Shown in pieces: positions 35,779 through 45,354 of a stretch of 64,000 nucleotides of DNA. This DNA comes from Fervidicoccus fontis Kam940. Lineage in GTDB: Archaea; Thermoproteota; Thermoprotei_A; Sulfolobales; Fervidicoccaceae. Position 1 is the stretch's first letter. Each line of letters begins with the position of its first letter. The DNA is taken from NCBI RefSeq assembly GCF_000258425.1, contig NC_017461.1:434001-498000 (forward strand). The letters are read 5' to 3'. The notes beneath the pieces were generated by a model that worked only from the letters and a program-made list of their open reading frames with translations, was not told the origin of the DNA and ran no database searches. The translations under genes were made by a program, and so were the position numbers.

Positions 35779-36060
35779 TCAACTGGTTGCGACTAACTTT
35801 CTTGCTTCATTTTTAATTATTTTTGCCAAGCATTCGGGACAGACCACACCGCCGAAAATTCTATTAGGTCTTTTCTTAGTTTTGCTTAATCTTTTAATCT
35901 CTACATAGCTACCATTTGGAGTACCGCCAAGCGGTCTTCCACAGTACATACATCTATGCAAAGACCTTTTCCTTTCCTTGTAATGGATTTTGTTTATTCC
36001 TCCTGGAGTTCTTATTTTAACTTTTGCTTTACTATTTGTCCTTTGAGATGGGCGAGGCAA
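35779..36060 (-). CDS. rpl34e: 50S ribosomal protein L34e (eL34)
   Basis: 93-aa archaeal/eukaryotic protein. Two CxxC pairs (CMYCGRPLGG and VVCPECLAKI) form a zinc site, and RTPGGINKIHYKERK near the N-terminus is typical. I place the start at TTG 36060, giving MPRPSQRTN, six bases after GAGGTG; the GTG at 36069 is the end of that SD. Confidence 0.95.
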   Translation of the reverse strand: MPRPSQRTNSKAKVKIRTPGGINKIHYKERKRSLHRCMYCGRPLGGTPNGSYVEIKRLSKTKKRPNRIFGGVVCPECLAKIIKNEARKLVATS

Positions 36061-36128
36061 AAAACCCACCTCTACGATTAAAAATTAACTTTTATGAAAA
36101 TTTTGCAGAAAAGATTAAAAAATTTTGA

Positions 36129-36749
36129 TCATAGATTCATAGCTAGCTCAAGTATTTTTTGTGCCGCTTCATTTGCTTTCCCCTGGGGATTTTCAACAAT
36201 AAAAACGCTAGCGCCAACCAAGGTTGCACTGCTCATAGCAGCAATTCTGGCCATATTCATTAGCTCTACTAGATCTTGAATTCCTTTTCCTGAAATATCC
36301 TTTCTTTCCCTTGTTGTATCTTTAGCTTGCCTATCAATTATTTCCCTCGGTTCTGCTTCAATAAGAACTATTGAATCTGGATAGAGCTGTGTTATAACGT
36401 GTTGCGGCAGACCAGGCCAAAAACCAGTTTTAGTCTTTACTACAGCATGTGTATCTATTATAAGCACATCATTTGCTTTAAGCGAAACATTAGCTTCATC
36501 GATTATTTTCCGAGCTGCTACCTCTTGAAGTTGAAGTTGGACTCTATGTGGTAATTTTCTCAGCTCATCTCTGTTATTTACAAGCTTGCTTTTTTGCGCT
36601 TCAAAAAACATGTAATCTCCAAAGTTCAGTACTTTTATATAAATGCTTTTCTTTGATGCTTCTAATTTTAATTCATTCAATACTGTTGTTTTTCCTACAC
36701 CAGGAACTCCGGTTACAATTATTGTTTTGAATGCATTTCTGGTAACCAA
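36129..36749 (-). CDS. adkA: Archaeal adenylate kinase
   Basis: 206-aa archaeal-type adenylate kinase (ATP + AMP to 2 ADP). The P-loop VTGVPGVGKTTVLNEL is at 14-29, and IDTHAVVKTKTGFWPGLP and the lid-like AEPREIIDRQAKDTTRERKD are conserved features of the family. The start is TTG 36749 six bases after GGTG. It follows SecY, as in many superoperons. Confidence 0.95.
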   Translation of the reverse strand: MVTRNAFKTIIVTGVPGVGKTTVLNELKLEASKKSIYIKVLNFGDYMFFEAQKSKLVNNRDELRKLPHRVQLQLQEVAARKIIDEANVSLKANDVLIIDTHAVVKTKTGFWPGLPQHVITQLYPDSIVLIEAEPREIIDRQAKDTTRERKDISGKGIQDLVELMNMARIAAMSSATLVGASVFIVENPQGKANEAAQKILELAMNL

Positions 36750-36832
36750 TTAAAACACCTACTTAGTTATTAACCTGTTTTAACTTTGATTCCCAACTCA
36801 ATCAAGCATGAGTTATGTTGAAAAAAGAAAAA

Positions 36833-38230
36833 TTACTCTCCCATTATTCTCTTTAATAACGGATATGCTTCTAATGCCCTCTCTCTCGCTATCATCATAT
36901 AGTATTGATTAATAATTCCAACTGCCAGGAGTATACCTGTTCCTGAGCCGTATGCTCCAAATATATCAGCTACTATTGCTATGAAAGCGACTATTAAACT
37001 GCTGAGAACAGTCAACGGATATATGTACTTTGCTAACATCTTCTCAAAGAATTTTGGGTTTCTTCTCACACCGGGGATGTCAAGCTCTCCCTTTATTAAT
37101 CTATCTGCTTGCTCCTTAGGCCCTAGTCCTGCTATTTCGACCCACATATATCCAAATAATACGCTTAAAACCACCCAGCTTATAATGAAAATGAAAAGCT
37201 TTGTTAAGTCAGCAGTAGCAGAATATAAGCCTCTTGGAGGGCTAAGATAGTAAGATAGTTCATATAAAATTCTATATCCTAAATTCTGCGTTCCAGAAAT
37301 CGAAGCAAAAGCGTTAGCAAACAGCTGGAAATCCGATACTATTATCCCCACAAGAAGTATAGGTATATTAGTAACGTACAAGAATTGCAATGGGATTTTG
37401 CTCCTTATCCCTCCGTATTTTTGGCTGGTAACAGGTATTTCCACTCTCATTCCTTGCAAATAGACCAACCCAATAATTGCTATAATAGTCGCCAATAATC
37501 CTACTACATCTGGAAGACCTTGCCTTACAACTATGCTGGTAAGATTGTTTGCTTCTGTAGCCTGAACAATATACGGTATGAGACCTATTTGCTGTGCATA
37601 TTGTGGAGTATAACCGAAAAGATCCCAAAACATTGTCTTAGCTACTCCAGCAAGAATAAACAATGATATTGCACTTCCGATTCCCCAACCCTTTTGAAGC
37701 ATCTCATCGAAAACCATAACAAGATAAGTAGCAAAAGTAAGTTGCAATAATACACCTATCCTTATTGCCCAGCTAGCCTGAGAACCGGTTATTGGATTAC
37801 CTACGTATGGCCAATACCTGCTAGCAAGCACATATGCTAGCGCTTCAAAAATACCAAATAGAAATGAAAGAGTTTTTTGAGCCTCAGTAAACTTTCTCCT
37901 ATCGTCAACATCTGAAAGGTCTAAGTCTATGAGTTTTGCTCCAACCAATATCTGGAGTATCAAACCGCCTGTGACGATAGGTCCGATTCCTAGCTCCATT
38001 AATGTACCTGTATTCGCAGCAAACAAAATCTGAAAAAGAGAAATCTGAGACTGAGAAGTATATGGCACACCGTATAATGGCGTGTCAGCCATAATTAAAT
38101 ATAGAACTAAAACTAAACCAGTAATTCCTAATCTTCTATACAATGACAACTTTCTTGAGGGTTTTTTCACAGTTGGAAGAATATAAGAAAATTTTGCTAA
38201 AGCATCTAGAAAACCCAAGTAATTGCTCAC
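36833..38230 (-). CDS. secY: Preprotein translocase subunit SecY
   Basis: 465-aa ten-helix protein-conducting channel, homologue of Sec61 alpha. Landmarks are YLIMADTPLYGV, the MELGIGPIVTGGLILQILVGAKLI region in helix 2 (as a landmark), GWGIGSAISLFI, and EIAGLGPKEQADRLIKGELDIPG in the cytosolic loop before helix 9. It exports the secreted protease and surface protein encoded in this window among others. Start is GTG 38230; a TTG five codons downstream is possible. Confidence 0.97.
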   Translation of the reverse strand: MSNYLGFLDALAKFSYILPTVKKPSRKLSLYRRLGITGLVLVLYLIMADTPLYGVPYTSQSQISLFQILFAANTGTLMELGIGPIVTGGLILQILVGAKLIDLDLSDVDDRRKFTEAQKTLSFLFGIFEALAYVLASRYWPYVGNPITGSQASWAIRIGVLLQLTFATYLVMVFDEMLQKGWGIGSAISLFILAGVAKTMFWDLFGYTPQYAQQIGLIPYIVQATEANNLTSIVVRQGLPDVVGLLATIIAIIGLVYLQGMRVEIPVTSQKYGGIRSKIPLQFLYVTNIPILLVGIIVSDFQLFANAFASISGTQNLGYRILYELSYYLSPPRGLYSATADLTKLFIFIISWVVLSVLFGYMWVEIAGLGPKEQADRLIKGELDIPGVRRNPKFFEKMLAKYIYPLTVLSSLIVAFIAIVADIFGAYGSGTGILLAVGIINQYYMMIARERALEAYPLLKRIMGE

Positions 38231-38244
38231 TCTCCAAAAATTTT

Positions 38245-38700
38245 CTAGCCTTCTGTTATAACCTCTCCGCCAACACTTTTGACCTTTTCAATTGCCTTCT
38301 CACTAGCCTCTTTTACCACTACTTTAATAGGCCTACTAATTCTTCCTGTTCCAAGAAGCTTCGTAAACCCCAGCTTATCTAGTTCAATAATCGGTTTCCC
38401 TGAATCTTCCTTTAGTACTCCCTTTGACGCCAATTCTTCTACTAGCTCGTCTAATTGTAACAGATTTATTTCATAAACCTTTTCTTTCTTTTCGTATGGA
38501 CTTGTAAATCCATGCTTGCCAATCCATCCAGGAGCGTATTTCCTCATCCAGCTTTCTTTATGCTTCAGCATTCCAGCAGCTCCTCTTCCTCCTTTACTTC
38601 CTGTTTTTCTATGCTGTCCAATTCTTCCCCAACCCATCGTTCTGGTTCTTCCTCTAAGCTTCCTAACTTTTCTCCTAAATCTAACAACCATATTCTGCAC
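38245..38700 (-). CDS. rpl15: 50S ribosomal protein L15 (uL15)
   Basis: 151-aa archaeal L15 with a strongly basic N-terminal half (RRKVRKLRGRTRTMGWGRIGQH, KGGRGAAGMLKHKE) that threads into 23S rRNA, followed by INLLQLDELVEELASKG and a C-terminal globular part ending KVKSVGGEVI. It directly precedes SecY, matching the conserved L30-L15-SecY order. Confidence 0.97.
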   Translation of the reverse strand: MQNMVVRFRRKVRKLRGRTRTMGWGRIGQHRKTGSKGGRGAAGMLKHKESWMRKYAPGWIGKHGFTSPYEKKEKVYEINLLQLDELVEELASKGVLKEDSGKPIIELDKLGFTKLLGTGRISRPIKVVVKEASEKAIEKVKSVGGEVITEG

Positions 38701-38701
38701 C

Positions 38702-39217
38702 TCAGATCATTTTTTTCAAAAGTTCGTTGATTTCATTGCCTCTATAACCTAACTCTCCTCCTTCACTAAAAGTCTTCCTAGTGCTCCTCTTAAATCCCTT
38801 CTTTGGAGGTCTTAATCTAAATACAGGCTTTATCAATTCCTGTTCATGCAATATTATTTCTCCGTTAATAATTTTATCAGCCAACTCTTCTATGCTTTTA
38901 ACATTCAATTTTTCGGAAAGAATTGACTGCGTGAACTTCTCTCCGCCTACTATTCTTCCTCTCTTTTTCAAAAGCTCTATTAGCATCTCTCTGCTGATCT
39001 CTCCCCATGTAGCGTAATTCTTTATTTTGTTCAGCATTCCGCTTAATCCTGGAAAATTTGATGGATAAATTGAAGCGTGATATTTTCTATATAGCCTGAA
39101 GAGCCTAAGAGTGTATTCTGCATCATGTCTAATATTTGTCCTTCCCTTCATCCGAATAATGACAATAAGACTATTCTTATTATTATCTATATTTTGGTTA
39201 ACAGCTTGTATCTGCAT
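38702..39217 (-). CDS. rpl30: 50S ribosomal protein L30 (uL30)
   Basis: 171-aa archaeal/eukaryotic-type L30 (L7-like), longer than bacterial L30. SLIVIIRMKGRTNIRHDAEYTLRLFRL and YATWGEISREMLIELLKKRGRI are diagnostic, shown here as regions near residues 17-43 and 80-100. ATG 39217 follows GGTG by eight bases; the ATG nine codons upstream lies inside S5. Confidence 0.96.
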   Translation of the reverse strand: MQIQAVNQNIDNNKNSLIVIIRMKGRTNIRHDAEYTLRLFRLYRKYHASIYPSNFPGLSGMLNKIKNYATWGEISREMLIELLKKRGRIVGGEKFTQSILSEKLNVKSIEELADKIINGEIILHEQELIKPVFRLRPPKKGFKRSTRKTFSEGGELGYRGNEINELLKKMI

Positions 39218-39231
39218 CTTTAATTCACCTT

Positions 39232-39870
39232 TTATGCCTTCCAATCATCTTGTGTTACAAATGAATACGTATTCTTCAGAGCATTATACGTTGCCTTTGC
39301 AAAGTTATATGTTGACCTCGTTTCACCAAAACTCTTTGACCATACGTCCTTTATTCCAGCTAACCTCAAAACTATCTTAGCAATATCGCCAGCAACTAAT
39401 CCTGTACCTTTCGGAGCAGGATAGAGAACGATCTCTACGCTACCACTTTTTCCTCTTGTTATAAATGGAACGCTGTGGGGGGAGCCACACATACACTCCC
39501 AGCTTCCGCAACCCCTCCTTATTGGAACGATATTCAGTTTTGCATTAGTAATTGCCTTTTCGATTGAATATCTTAGCTGTTTAGCCTTTCCAGTTCCTAT
39601 TCCAATAAATCCATTTCCGTTTCCTATCACTACTACTGTTTTAAATCTAGAAAGCTCACCTGCGTCGGTCTGCTTTTGTACAATGCCTACATCAATTACT
39701 TCATGCTGAAGGTTTGGAAGAAGAAAATCAACAATTTCAGGTTCTAGTATAGGAAGGTTCATTTCAAATAGCTCATTAATGCTAGTAATTTTTCCCTCCT
39801 TTACCATCTTCCCTACTTTGGTTCTAGGAACCCATTCTTCTAAAGATACGCCTTGAGCTTCGAAAGCCAT
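39232..39870 (-). CDS. rps5: 30S ribosomal protein S5 (uS5)
   Basis: 212-aa S5. The N-terminal double-stranded RNA-binding-like domain holds [20 protein letters not shown] and the C-terminal domain [21 protein letters not shown] and [20 protein letters not shown]. The CGSWECMCG cysteine cluster is typical of archaeal/eukaryotic S5. Position between L18 and L30 is standard. Confidence 0.97.
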   Translation of the reverse strand: MAFEAQGVSLEEWVPRTKVGKMVKEGKITSINELFEMNLPILEPEIVDFLLPNLQHEVIDVGIVQKQTDAGELSRFKTVVVIGNGNGFIGIGTGKAKQLRYSIEKAITNAKLNIVPIRRGCGSWECMCGSPHSVPFITRGKSGSVEIVLYPAPKGTGLVAGDIAKIVLRLAGIKDVWSKSFGETRSTYNFAKATYNALKNTYSFVTQDDWKA

Positions 39871-39876
39871 CCGTTT

Positions 39877-40476
39877 TCACCCCTTCTTTTCATTTTTTAT
39901 TGCATTTAATACTGATTCGAAATGTGCTACATATTCTTCGGGCAATAGCCCACTATTTATAATCTTTGAAAATTGCCTATTATAGCGTTCAGGATTGCTT
40001 TCTTTAAGCATTTTTGCATAATTTGCTATATGCTCTCCTCTTATTCTTCCTTCCGAAGGAAGCATTTCCTCGGAAACTGGCACTTTTAAGCCTGCATCAA
40101 TTGCACCCTTTACGACCGCAAAAAGCTTTGACTGCTTTACCACTCTATATAATCCGATGTCTAATACAGCATCTTTCAAGCCTTTCTCAATTGCCCTCTT
40201 TCCAATGAGATACCCTAGCAAGTAAGCGGCTGGTGTTGATTTACCTGAACCCTTCCACCCGTATTTTTTTATAAGTTCTATGCTATGAGCAGATACTTTC
40301 ACTAAATCTCCTTTAGGATCGCAATCAACTATTTTCGCTTCGATATACTTATTCGTCTTTCTTACAACTAACCTTATCCTTCCAGAGAAAACATAAGTAT
40401 ACCTTTTTCTATAATTCGTTTTTCCCTCTCTTCTCCTCCGCCTAGCTACTTTGTATCTAGGTCCTCCTACTACCAT
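39877..40476 (-). CDS. rpl18: 50S ribosomal protein L18 (uL18)
   Basis: 199-aa archaeal L18 (eukaryotic L5-like), the 5S rRNA-binding protein. GPRYKVARRRRREGKTNYRKR at the N-terminus, STPAAYLLGYLIGKRAIEKG in the middle and RGEHIANYAKMLKES near the C-terminus are typical. ATG follows AGGTGA. Confidence 0.97.
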   Translation of the reverse strand: MVVGGPRYKVARRRRREGKTNYRKRYTYVFSGRIRLVVRKTNKYIEAKIVDCDPKGDLVKVSAHSIELIKKYGWKGSGKSTPAAYLLGYLIGKRAIEKGLKDAVLDIGLYRVVKQSKLFAVVKGAIDAGLKVPVSEEMLPSEGRIRGEHIANYAKMLKESNPERYNRQFSKIINSGLLPEEYVAHFESVLNAIKNEKKG

Positions 40477-40483
40477 ATCACAA

Positions 40484-40945
40484 TCACCTCTTCTGACCTA
40501 TTTCCTTTTCTATATGCATTCTCAATACTGACAATGAAGAGAATGCTCCACCTTTCGCCAGCTTGTAGTATCTCCTGTACTGTTGCGTTGTTATAATTTT
40601 TTTGTCTCTAAGGTATTTCAGATATCTTCTCATCTTCCTAATGCTACTTATCCACCTTCTCTTAGGATCGATCCTTGCAGATGCCACACCTTTTCTTTTT
40701 CCAGGTCCCCTCCTCTGCCCTTTGCTTCTCTTCTCCTTTAGCTCTCTCCACCTTCCTCTGCTATTGCTTTTTTCAGGCTCTTCAGTGATTACCCCTCTTT
40801 TTATAAGCTTTTTGATATCTTCAGCAGTTATTGCATTTTCCAGATCCTCTCTATCGTCATCGCTTTTAATATATATCCTCACCCTGCTTTCGCCAATGCC
40901 CAAAATCTTCGAAGCAAGCCTTTTTTGCAGTGTATAATCACTCAA
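40484..40945 (-). CDS. rpl19e: 50S ribosomal protein L19e (eL19)
   Basis: 153-aa archaeal/eukaryotic protein with LQKRLASKILGIGESRVRI at the N-terminus, the GRWRELKEKRSKGQRRGPGKRKG linker and the C-terminal helical RWISSIRKMRRYLKYLRD. It begins at TTG 40945 after GGTGA and overlaps the L32e stop by eight bases. Confidence 0.97.
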   Translation of the reverse strand: MSDYTLQKRLASKILGIGESRVRIYIKSDDDREDLENAITAEDIKKLIKRGVITEEPEKSNSRGRWRELKEKRSKGQRRGPGKRKGVASARIDPKRRWISSIRKMRRYLKYLRDKKIITTQQYRRYYKLAKGGAFSSLSVLRMHIEKEIGQKR

Positions 40946-41327
40946 TAACTTTCACCTCATTCGCAATCCTTAATCCCTTTTCTCTAGCCAATTTCATAAG
41001 CTCAATTTTTTTCTTTAATCCAAGCTTTGAAGATAAATAAACTATATGAATTTTTGGATCTAAATTTTCGAGCTGAGATCTGCTCTCAATGACAACTGGC
41101 CTCAAGCCAGAAGGATGTACTCCTCTTACTATTTCAGGATTCTTATATCCTATTTCCACTGGTTTCGCATAACCTTTATATTTTAGCCTCATTTTGTTAT
41201 CAATTCCTTTTGGCTTTCTCCAGCTGTCTTGGTTTCTAAATTTTATAAACATGTGGAACAGATGCCTTTTGAATTCTGGCTTACTTTTTTTCAATTTCAA
41301 TAGCAACTTTTTCATCTCCTTGCTCAT
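40938..41327 (-). CDS. rpl32e: 50S ribosomal protein L32e (eL32)
   Basis: 129-aa protein with FRNQDSWRKPKGIDNKMR near residue 31 and the KNPEIVRGVHPSGLRPVVIE block, both diagnostic of eL32. The ATG overlaps the L6 stop (ATGA) and the end overlaps L19e. Located in the archaeal-specific insertion L6-L32e-L19e-L18. Confidence 0.97.
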   Translation of the reverse strand: MSKEMKKLLLKLKKSKPEFKRHLFHMFIKFRNQDSWRKPKGIDNKMRLKYKGYAKPVEIGYKNPEIVRGVHPSGLRPVVIESRSQLENLDPKIHIVYLSSKLGLKKKIELMKLAREKGLRIANEVKVIE

Positions 41328-41872
41328 TTAGCCTCACCTTTCTCGTAGATATATATACCATCCATGAACACTCTTCTATCGTATTCTTTAACTTTTGTAG
41401 CCTGTTCTAAATTAGCTGCAGTCTGACCAACAGCTTCAATATCTAATCCTTCAACAATTACGTCTTCCTTTTCAATCTTCACTTTAACCCCAGGCATGAT
41501 TCTTGCTTTCCTGGGAGATTTTTCCCCTAAGAAATTTTTTACTAGGATCACATCTCCTTTCTGTTCAAGCGAGATAGGGAAGTGTGAAGATATGATCTTA
41601 AGTTTATATCTATATCCTTTCTGCACCCCTGTTATCATGTTTCTTATATGGGCTGCTATTGTTCCAACCAAAGCTTTTTGCTCCCTTCTAGCAAAATAAC
41701 TTTCAACAACCACCTTTCCATCACTTAATGATATGGCTACATTCCTTGTATGTGAAAAATCTTTCTCGATTTTCCCCTTTGGACCCTCGACCACGACTTT
41801 CATTCCCTCAATACTAATTTTTACTCCCTCAGGAATCTCAACTTCCTCAACTACATGTACGCTCTTAACCAA
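41324..41872 (-). CDS. rpl6: 50S ribosomal protein L6 (uL6)
   Basis: 182-aa L6 with two similar domains. VEIPEGVKISIEGMKVVVEGPKGKIEKDF is the first domain signature region and PRKARIMPGVKVKIEKEDVIVEGLD leads into the second, ending VKEYDRRVFMDGIYIYEKG. The TTG at 41872 lies six bases after GAGGTG; the GTG at 41881 is inside that SD. Confidence 0.96.
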   Translation of the reverse strand: MVKSVHVVEEVEIPEGVKISIEGMKVVVEGPKGKIEKDFSHTRNVAISLSDGKVVVESYFARREQKALVGTIAAHIRNMITGVQKGYRYKLKIISSHFPISLEQKGDVILVKNFLGEKSPRKARIMPGVKVKIEKEDVIVEGLDIEAVGQTAANLEQATKVKEYDRRVFMDGIYIYEKGEAK

Positions 41873-41887
41873 GGACTCCACCTCTTC

Positions 41888-42283
41888 TTAGTAAACATAT
41901 CCTAACAATATACCTCCAATGTTCTCTTTTATTGTCTGATGGTGTGACATGATCCCTTTCGATGTTGAAATTATTAGGATTCCGATCTCTCTAGAGGGTA
42001 ATTTCTTCTTCAGCCATTCCGGCAAAGCGCTTAGTTCACTTACCTTCAAACTATACCTCGGCTTTATTGCAGCAGCTTTATTGATTCTTCCTAGAAGCTG
42101 TATCTTCAGCTTTCCCTGCCTGCCATCATCTATATATTCGATCTCTCCTATGTATCCTTCACTCTGCAGAAGCCTCATAGTTTGAATTATAAGCCTTGAA
42201 GCAGGTGATATGATTACCTCTTTTTTAGCTCTTCTGTCTGCATTGGTCAATTCATTCAAAGCATTTGACAGCGTATCTAACAT
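41888..42283 (-). CDS. rps8: 30S ribosomal protein S8 (uS8)
   Basis: 131-aa S8, binds the central domain of 16S rRNA. The N-terminal DTLSNALNELTNADRR and C-terminal SREIGILIISTSKGIMSH are diagnostic. ATG 42283 is used; a TTG two codons upstream is possible. It follows S14 with 17 bases between. Confidence 0.96.
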   Translation of the reverse strand: MLDTLSNALNELTNADRRAKKEVIISPASRLIIQTMRLLQSEGYIGEIEYIDDGRQGKLKIQLLGRINKAAAIKPRYSLKVSELSALPEWLKKKLPSREIGILIISTSKGIMSHHQTIKENIGGILLGYVY

Positions 42284-42300
42284 TACCAATGAGGATCACC

Positions 42301-42465
42301 TCAACTATACTTCTTAAACCCCATTTCATAGGCCAATTCTCTAAAGCACTGCCTGCAGAGATAGAGGTTATATCTCCTAATAACCCCCTTCCTAGATCCA
42401 CATCTTTGGCATTTAATTACTGCTTTTCCATATTTTCTTTCCCTCGGTTGAACATATTTTGTCAA
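42301..42465 (-). CDS. rps14: 30S ribosomal protein S14 (uS14), zinc-binding type
   Basis: 54-aa protein between L5 and S8, the conserved S14 position. Four cysteines (C19, C22, C37, C40) form the archaeal zinc site in [12 protein letters not shown] and [12 protein letters not shown]. The C-terminal GFKKYS is typical. TTG 42465 lies seven bases after GAGGTG; an in-frame ATG five codons earlier overlaps the L5 stop and the SD itself. The gene is short and easily missed. Confidence 0.95.
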   Translation of the reverse strand: MTKYVQPRERKYGKAVIKCQRCGSRKGVIRRYNLYLCRQCFRELAYEMGFKKYS

Positions 42466-42476
42466 GTATAAACACC

Positions 42477-43034
42477 TCATACAATTCTTACATTAAATTC
42501 ATTTGAAAGAAGAGCTATTGCTTCTTCCTTTTTTACTCTATGCCTTCTTGGAATCCTTTTCGCTTTTTTAACCCTCCTTCTTTTTATCCTATATCCAGGT
42601 CTCTCTATTGTTATGCAGACGTCCATTCCAAAAACTCCTATCTCTGGATCATACTTAACTCCTGGAATGCTAATATGTTCTTTTATTCCAAATGAAACAT
42701 TCCCGTTATCATCAAAGCTATCCTTATTAATTTTATTCCCTACAGCTTCAAGAGCCTTTTTTAAAAATTTTGTAGCTTTTTCTCCCCTAAGTGTCACCGC
42801 TACTGCGATATTTTCACCTTTTCTTATGCCGAAATCTCTTATTGTTCTCTTTGCTTTTCTAAGTTTTGGCTCCTGGTTGGTTATTTCCTTAAGAACTTCA
42901 GCAATTTTAGCAAGCCTCTCTCCTCCCTGACCTAAAGAAACGTTTACCGTTACTTTTGTTATTCTCGGCTTTAGCATAGGATTCTCGTTCCAAGCTTCTA
43001 TGAATTTATTGACTTCCTCTGTGACTGTACTCAA
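42477..43034 (-). CDS. rpl5: 50S ribosomal protein L5 (uL5)
   Basis: 185-aa L5, contacts 5S rRNA and the P-site t[24 protein letters not shown] and [19 protein letters not shown] are diagnostic, as is [24 protein letters not shown] in the C-terminal half. The TTG at 43034 follows GGTGA by five bases; the GTG at 43043 is part of that SD. Confidence 0.96.
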   Translation of the reverse strand: MSTVTEEVNKFIEAWNENPMLKPRITKVTVNVSLGQGGERLAKIAEVLKEITNQEPKLRKAKRTIRDFGIRKGENIAVAVTLRGEKATKFLKKALEAVGNKINKDSFDDNGNVSFGIKEHISIPGVKYDPEIGVFGMDVCITIERPGYRIKRRRVKKAKRIPRRHRVKKEEAIALLSNEFNVRIV

Positions 43035-43044
43035 ACTTATCACC

Positions 43045-43791
43045 CTACATCAATTTTATAATGGGTTTTTCTCTTCCAATAGCTAGGACATAGTCTAAAC
43101 TTGTTTGAGCGATAGAGCCGTCATCTGTTTCAATAACTACCAAGCTCCTATATCTTTTCATACCTTTTCTTATCTCCTTCACTTTTCCCATAATCCCCGT
43201 GTTCTTTCCACCGAATATAATTGCATATACTCCTTCTTCCAAAGGAATATAATCGATTATTTCCCTTTCTGGAATTTTCACTATAACAGTTGAAAGAGTT
43301 CTGTATGGAACTTCTGTTGGGTTCTTTGGATCTGAAACTTTTATCAATATATTGCTTCCATCGAACAAATTCAGCTGTATATGTCCATGATTTACCGTTG
43401 TCTTGTTCTCAATTCTCAATGGTTTTATCGAGGCCTCTTCCTTCGGGATCTCTACAAAGCTGATAAACTTATCCATGTTGGGGACTGCCCTAAAGAAGAG
43501 GGAAGACGGGACAATTTCGATTACGTCCATAGCTCCTACTGGGTACTTATAGTCCTTTCTTACTTTTCCATCAACCTTTACAAGTCCCATCGATAATGCT
43601 CTAATAACTTCCCTTTTTGTTCTAGCATATTTGAGATAATCTCTTAATACTATTCCTAACGGTATTGAGGATGAAAGGCTATGTGGGCCTGGGCTTGGTT
43701 TTATGGCCCAGAATCGCTCCTTTGTACTAATTGGCCAAAAATCTGGCGCAGAGTAACTTCTTAAATGTTTACTTCCTCCCATTCTAGCCAT
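43045..43791 (-). CDS. rps4e: 30S ribosomal protein S4e (eS4)
   Basis: 248-aa archaeal/eukaryotic protein. It has an S4 RNA-binding segment (RTKREVIRALSMGLVKVDGKVRKD), a central domain with FDGSNILIKVSDPKNPTE and a C-terminal KOW-like FGGKNTGIMGKVKEI. ATG 43791 coincides with the end of L24. Confidence 0.97.
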   Translation of the reverse strand: MARMGGSKHLRSYSAPDFWPISTKERFWAIKPSPGPHSLSSSIPLGIVLRDYLKYARTKREVIRALSMGLVKVDGKVRKDYKYPVGAMDVIEIVPSSLFFRAVPNMDKFISFVEIPKEEASIKPLRIENKTTVNHGHIQLNLFDGSNILIKVSDPKNPTEVPYRTLSTVIVKIPEREIIDYIPLEEGVYAIIFGGKNTGIMGKVKEIRKGMKRYRSLVVIETDDGSIAQTSLDYVLAIGREKPIIKLM

Positions 43792-44267
43792 TACTTTCCA
43801 ACCTCCTCAGATTTCTCAACTTTACTCTCTTCTTTTTCTTCTTTTGCTTCAGCTGTTTCGGTTTCCTTCTTTTCTTCCTCCTTCTCCTCTATTACTTTTC
43901 TACCAGTCTTTCTCTCAATTATTTGCTTTCTCTCTTTATCGCTAAGATCTAGCTTAGTAATCATAACCTTACTCGCATGAATTGGAATGAAAACAGGCGT
44001 TCCGTCTGCTCTATCTCTAGTAACTTTTTCAATATGCACTCTTCCAGTTTTTCTGTTTACTTTCACAACTTTGCCTTCTAAGCCTGCATTATTTCCTCTC
44101 ATTATTTTTACTGTATCCCCACTTCTGACAGGAAGCCTTTTTATTCCATATTTGTTTCTTAGCTCCTTTGAAAGCGGTGATGTAACGAGTTTCTCTCTGA
44201 TATGGAGTGGAGCATTAAATAAAATCTTCCTCTGTTTCTTAGGTTTTATGCTTTTTGTGAGCGACAT
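43791..44267 (-). CDS. rpl24: 50S ribosomal protein L24 (uL24)
   Basis: 158-aa L24 with the KOW motif RSGDTVKIMRGNNAGLEGKVVKVN. The N-terminus SLTKSIKPKKQRKILFNAPLH matches archaeal L24, so the ATG at 44267 (eight bases after GGAGGTG) is used rather than an upstream ATG inside L14. The last 35 residues are a Glu/Lys-rich low-complexity tail that makes it longer than most relatives. Confidence 0.96.
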   Translation of the reverse strand: MSLTKSIKPKKQRKILFNAPLHIREKLVTSPLSKELRNKYGIKRLPVRSGDTVKIMRGNNAGLEGKVVKVNRKTGRVHIEKVTRDRADGTPVFIPIHASKVMITKLDLSDKERKQIIERKTGRKVIEEKEEEKKETETAEAKEEKEESKVEKSEEVGK

Positions 44268-44281
44268 CCTATATACACCTC

Positions 44282-44698
44282 CTAAATTATAATTGAAGCC
44301 ATATTTGCCAAGCTTGGCCACCTTTCAGCAGCTTCCTTAGCGACAGGACCTCTAATCTCGCTCCCTTTTAGAGTCCCCTCAGGGGTGATTATTACTACAG
44401 CATTGTCCTCAAATGCTACCCAAGTTCCATCGCTTCTTCTATATGGTCTTCTCTGCCTTATCACAACAGCAGGAAGTACCTGCTTTCTGATTTCAGGTAT
44501 TCCTTTTTTTACCGAAACAATTACCTTATCTCCAATTCCAGCCTTCGGTATCCTCCTCAACCTTCCCCTATAACCAGGAACTCCTATTATCATTGCTTCT
44601 CTAGCACCACTGTTGTCGGAAACAACTACTCTGGTTCCTACTTGAACACCATACGTGGTTTTTCTTCTGCTAAATGCTGTACCAGTTCTTTTTGCCAT
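44282..44698 (-). CDS. rpl14: 50S ribosomal protein L14 (uL14)
   Basis: 138-aa L14. [25 protein letters not shown] and the signature region around [27 protein letters not shown] (residues about 80-106) are present, ending [22 protein letters not shown]. It lies at the 30S interface near the factor-binding site in known ribosomes. Confidence 0.97.
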   Translation of the reverse strand: MAKRTGTAFSRRKTTYGVQVGTRVVVSDNSGAREAMIIGVPGYRGRLRRIPKAGIGDKVIVSVKKGIPEIRKQVLPAVVIRQRRPYRRSDGTWVAFEDNAVVIITPEGTLKGSEIRGPVAKEAAERWPSLANMASIII

Positions 44699-44705
44699 TT
44701 ATTTC

Positions 44706-45056
44706 TCACCCTTGAGCAGTTGGCTTCCCTAAAACTACAAAGGAGACAGTCTTGCTTATAGGCCTGGTCTCTCCTATTATTACGGTGTCTCCAATTTTAA
44801 CGTCTAGGCAAGGTGAAACATGTGCGTGTATCTTACTCTTTCTTTTTTCGTATCTTTTATATTTTTTGTCGTAATAGAGATAATCGTGTACTACAACTAC
44901 TGTTCCATCCATCTTATCTGAGACTACTTTTCCAGTAATAAGCATACCTCTTACCTTTATAGTTCCATGAAAAGGGCAATTAGGATCATTACACTTTTTT
45001 TCCGGTATGGAAACGCCTGGAATACCTGGGTTCTTTACTTCTTTCTTAACACCCAT
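44706..45056 (-). CDS. rps17: 30S ribosomal protein S17 (uS17)
   Basis: 116-aa archaeal S17 with a cysteine pair [17 protein letters not shown], the signature [31 protein letters not shown] region in the OB fold, and a C-terminal [12 protein letters not shown] 45056 after GAGGTG. Confidence 0.97.
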   Translation of the reverse strand: MGVKKEVKNPGIPGVSIPEKKCNDPNCPFHGTIKVRGMLITGKVVSDKMDGTVVVVHDYLYYDKKYKRYEKRKSKIHAHVSPCLDVKIGDTVIIGETRPISKTVSFVVLGKPTAQG

Positions 45057-45063
45057 TAGTTGC

Positions 45064-45348
45064 TCACCTCAAACCTATTTTTTTCTTTATTACTTCCTTT
45101 GTTCTATCTTCAGGTCTACCAACGATTTCATTCCCATATATTACTGTTTCGGAATTTTTTGACCTAATTTTAAAAACAATATAATCTTTAAAAAGTGTAA
45201 TAGTTTTTTCATTTCTATAAATAGAAATTGTTTTTTGAGTTTCATTTTCAACTATACCAATTAAACCAATCACATTCCTATCTGGATACATTAAAACTTC
45301 AACCTCTGAACCAAACAAGTCTCCAAATGTTATATTTGATTTTTTCAT
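45064..45348 (-). CDS. rnp1: RNase P protein component 1 (Rpp29/Pop4)
   Basis: 94-aa Sm-like barrel protein of archaeal RNase P, which processes tRNA 5' ends. [31 protein letters not shown] and [11 protein letters not shown] correspond to the conserved strands. The position between L29 and S17 is typical for archaea. Confidence 0.92.
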   Translation of the reverse strand: MKKSNITFGDLFGSEVEVLMYPDRNVIGLIGIVENETQKTISIYRNEKTITLFKDYIVFKIRSKNSETVIYGNEIVGRPEDRTKEVIKKKIGLR

Positions 45349-45354
45349 TTGCCG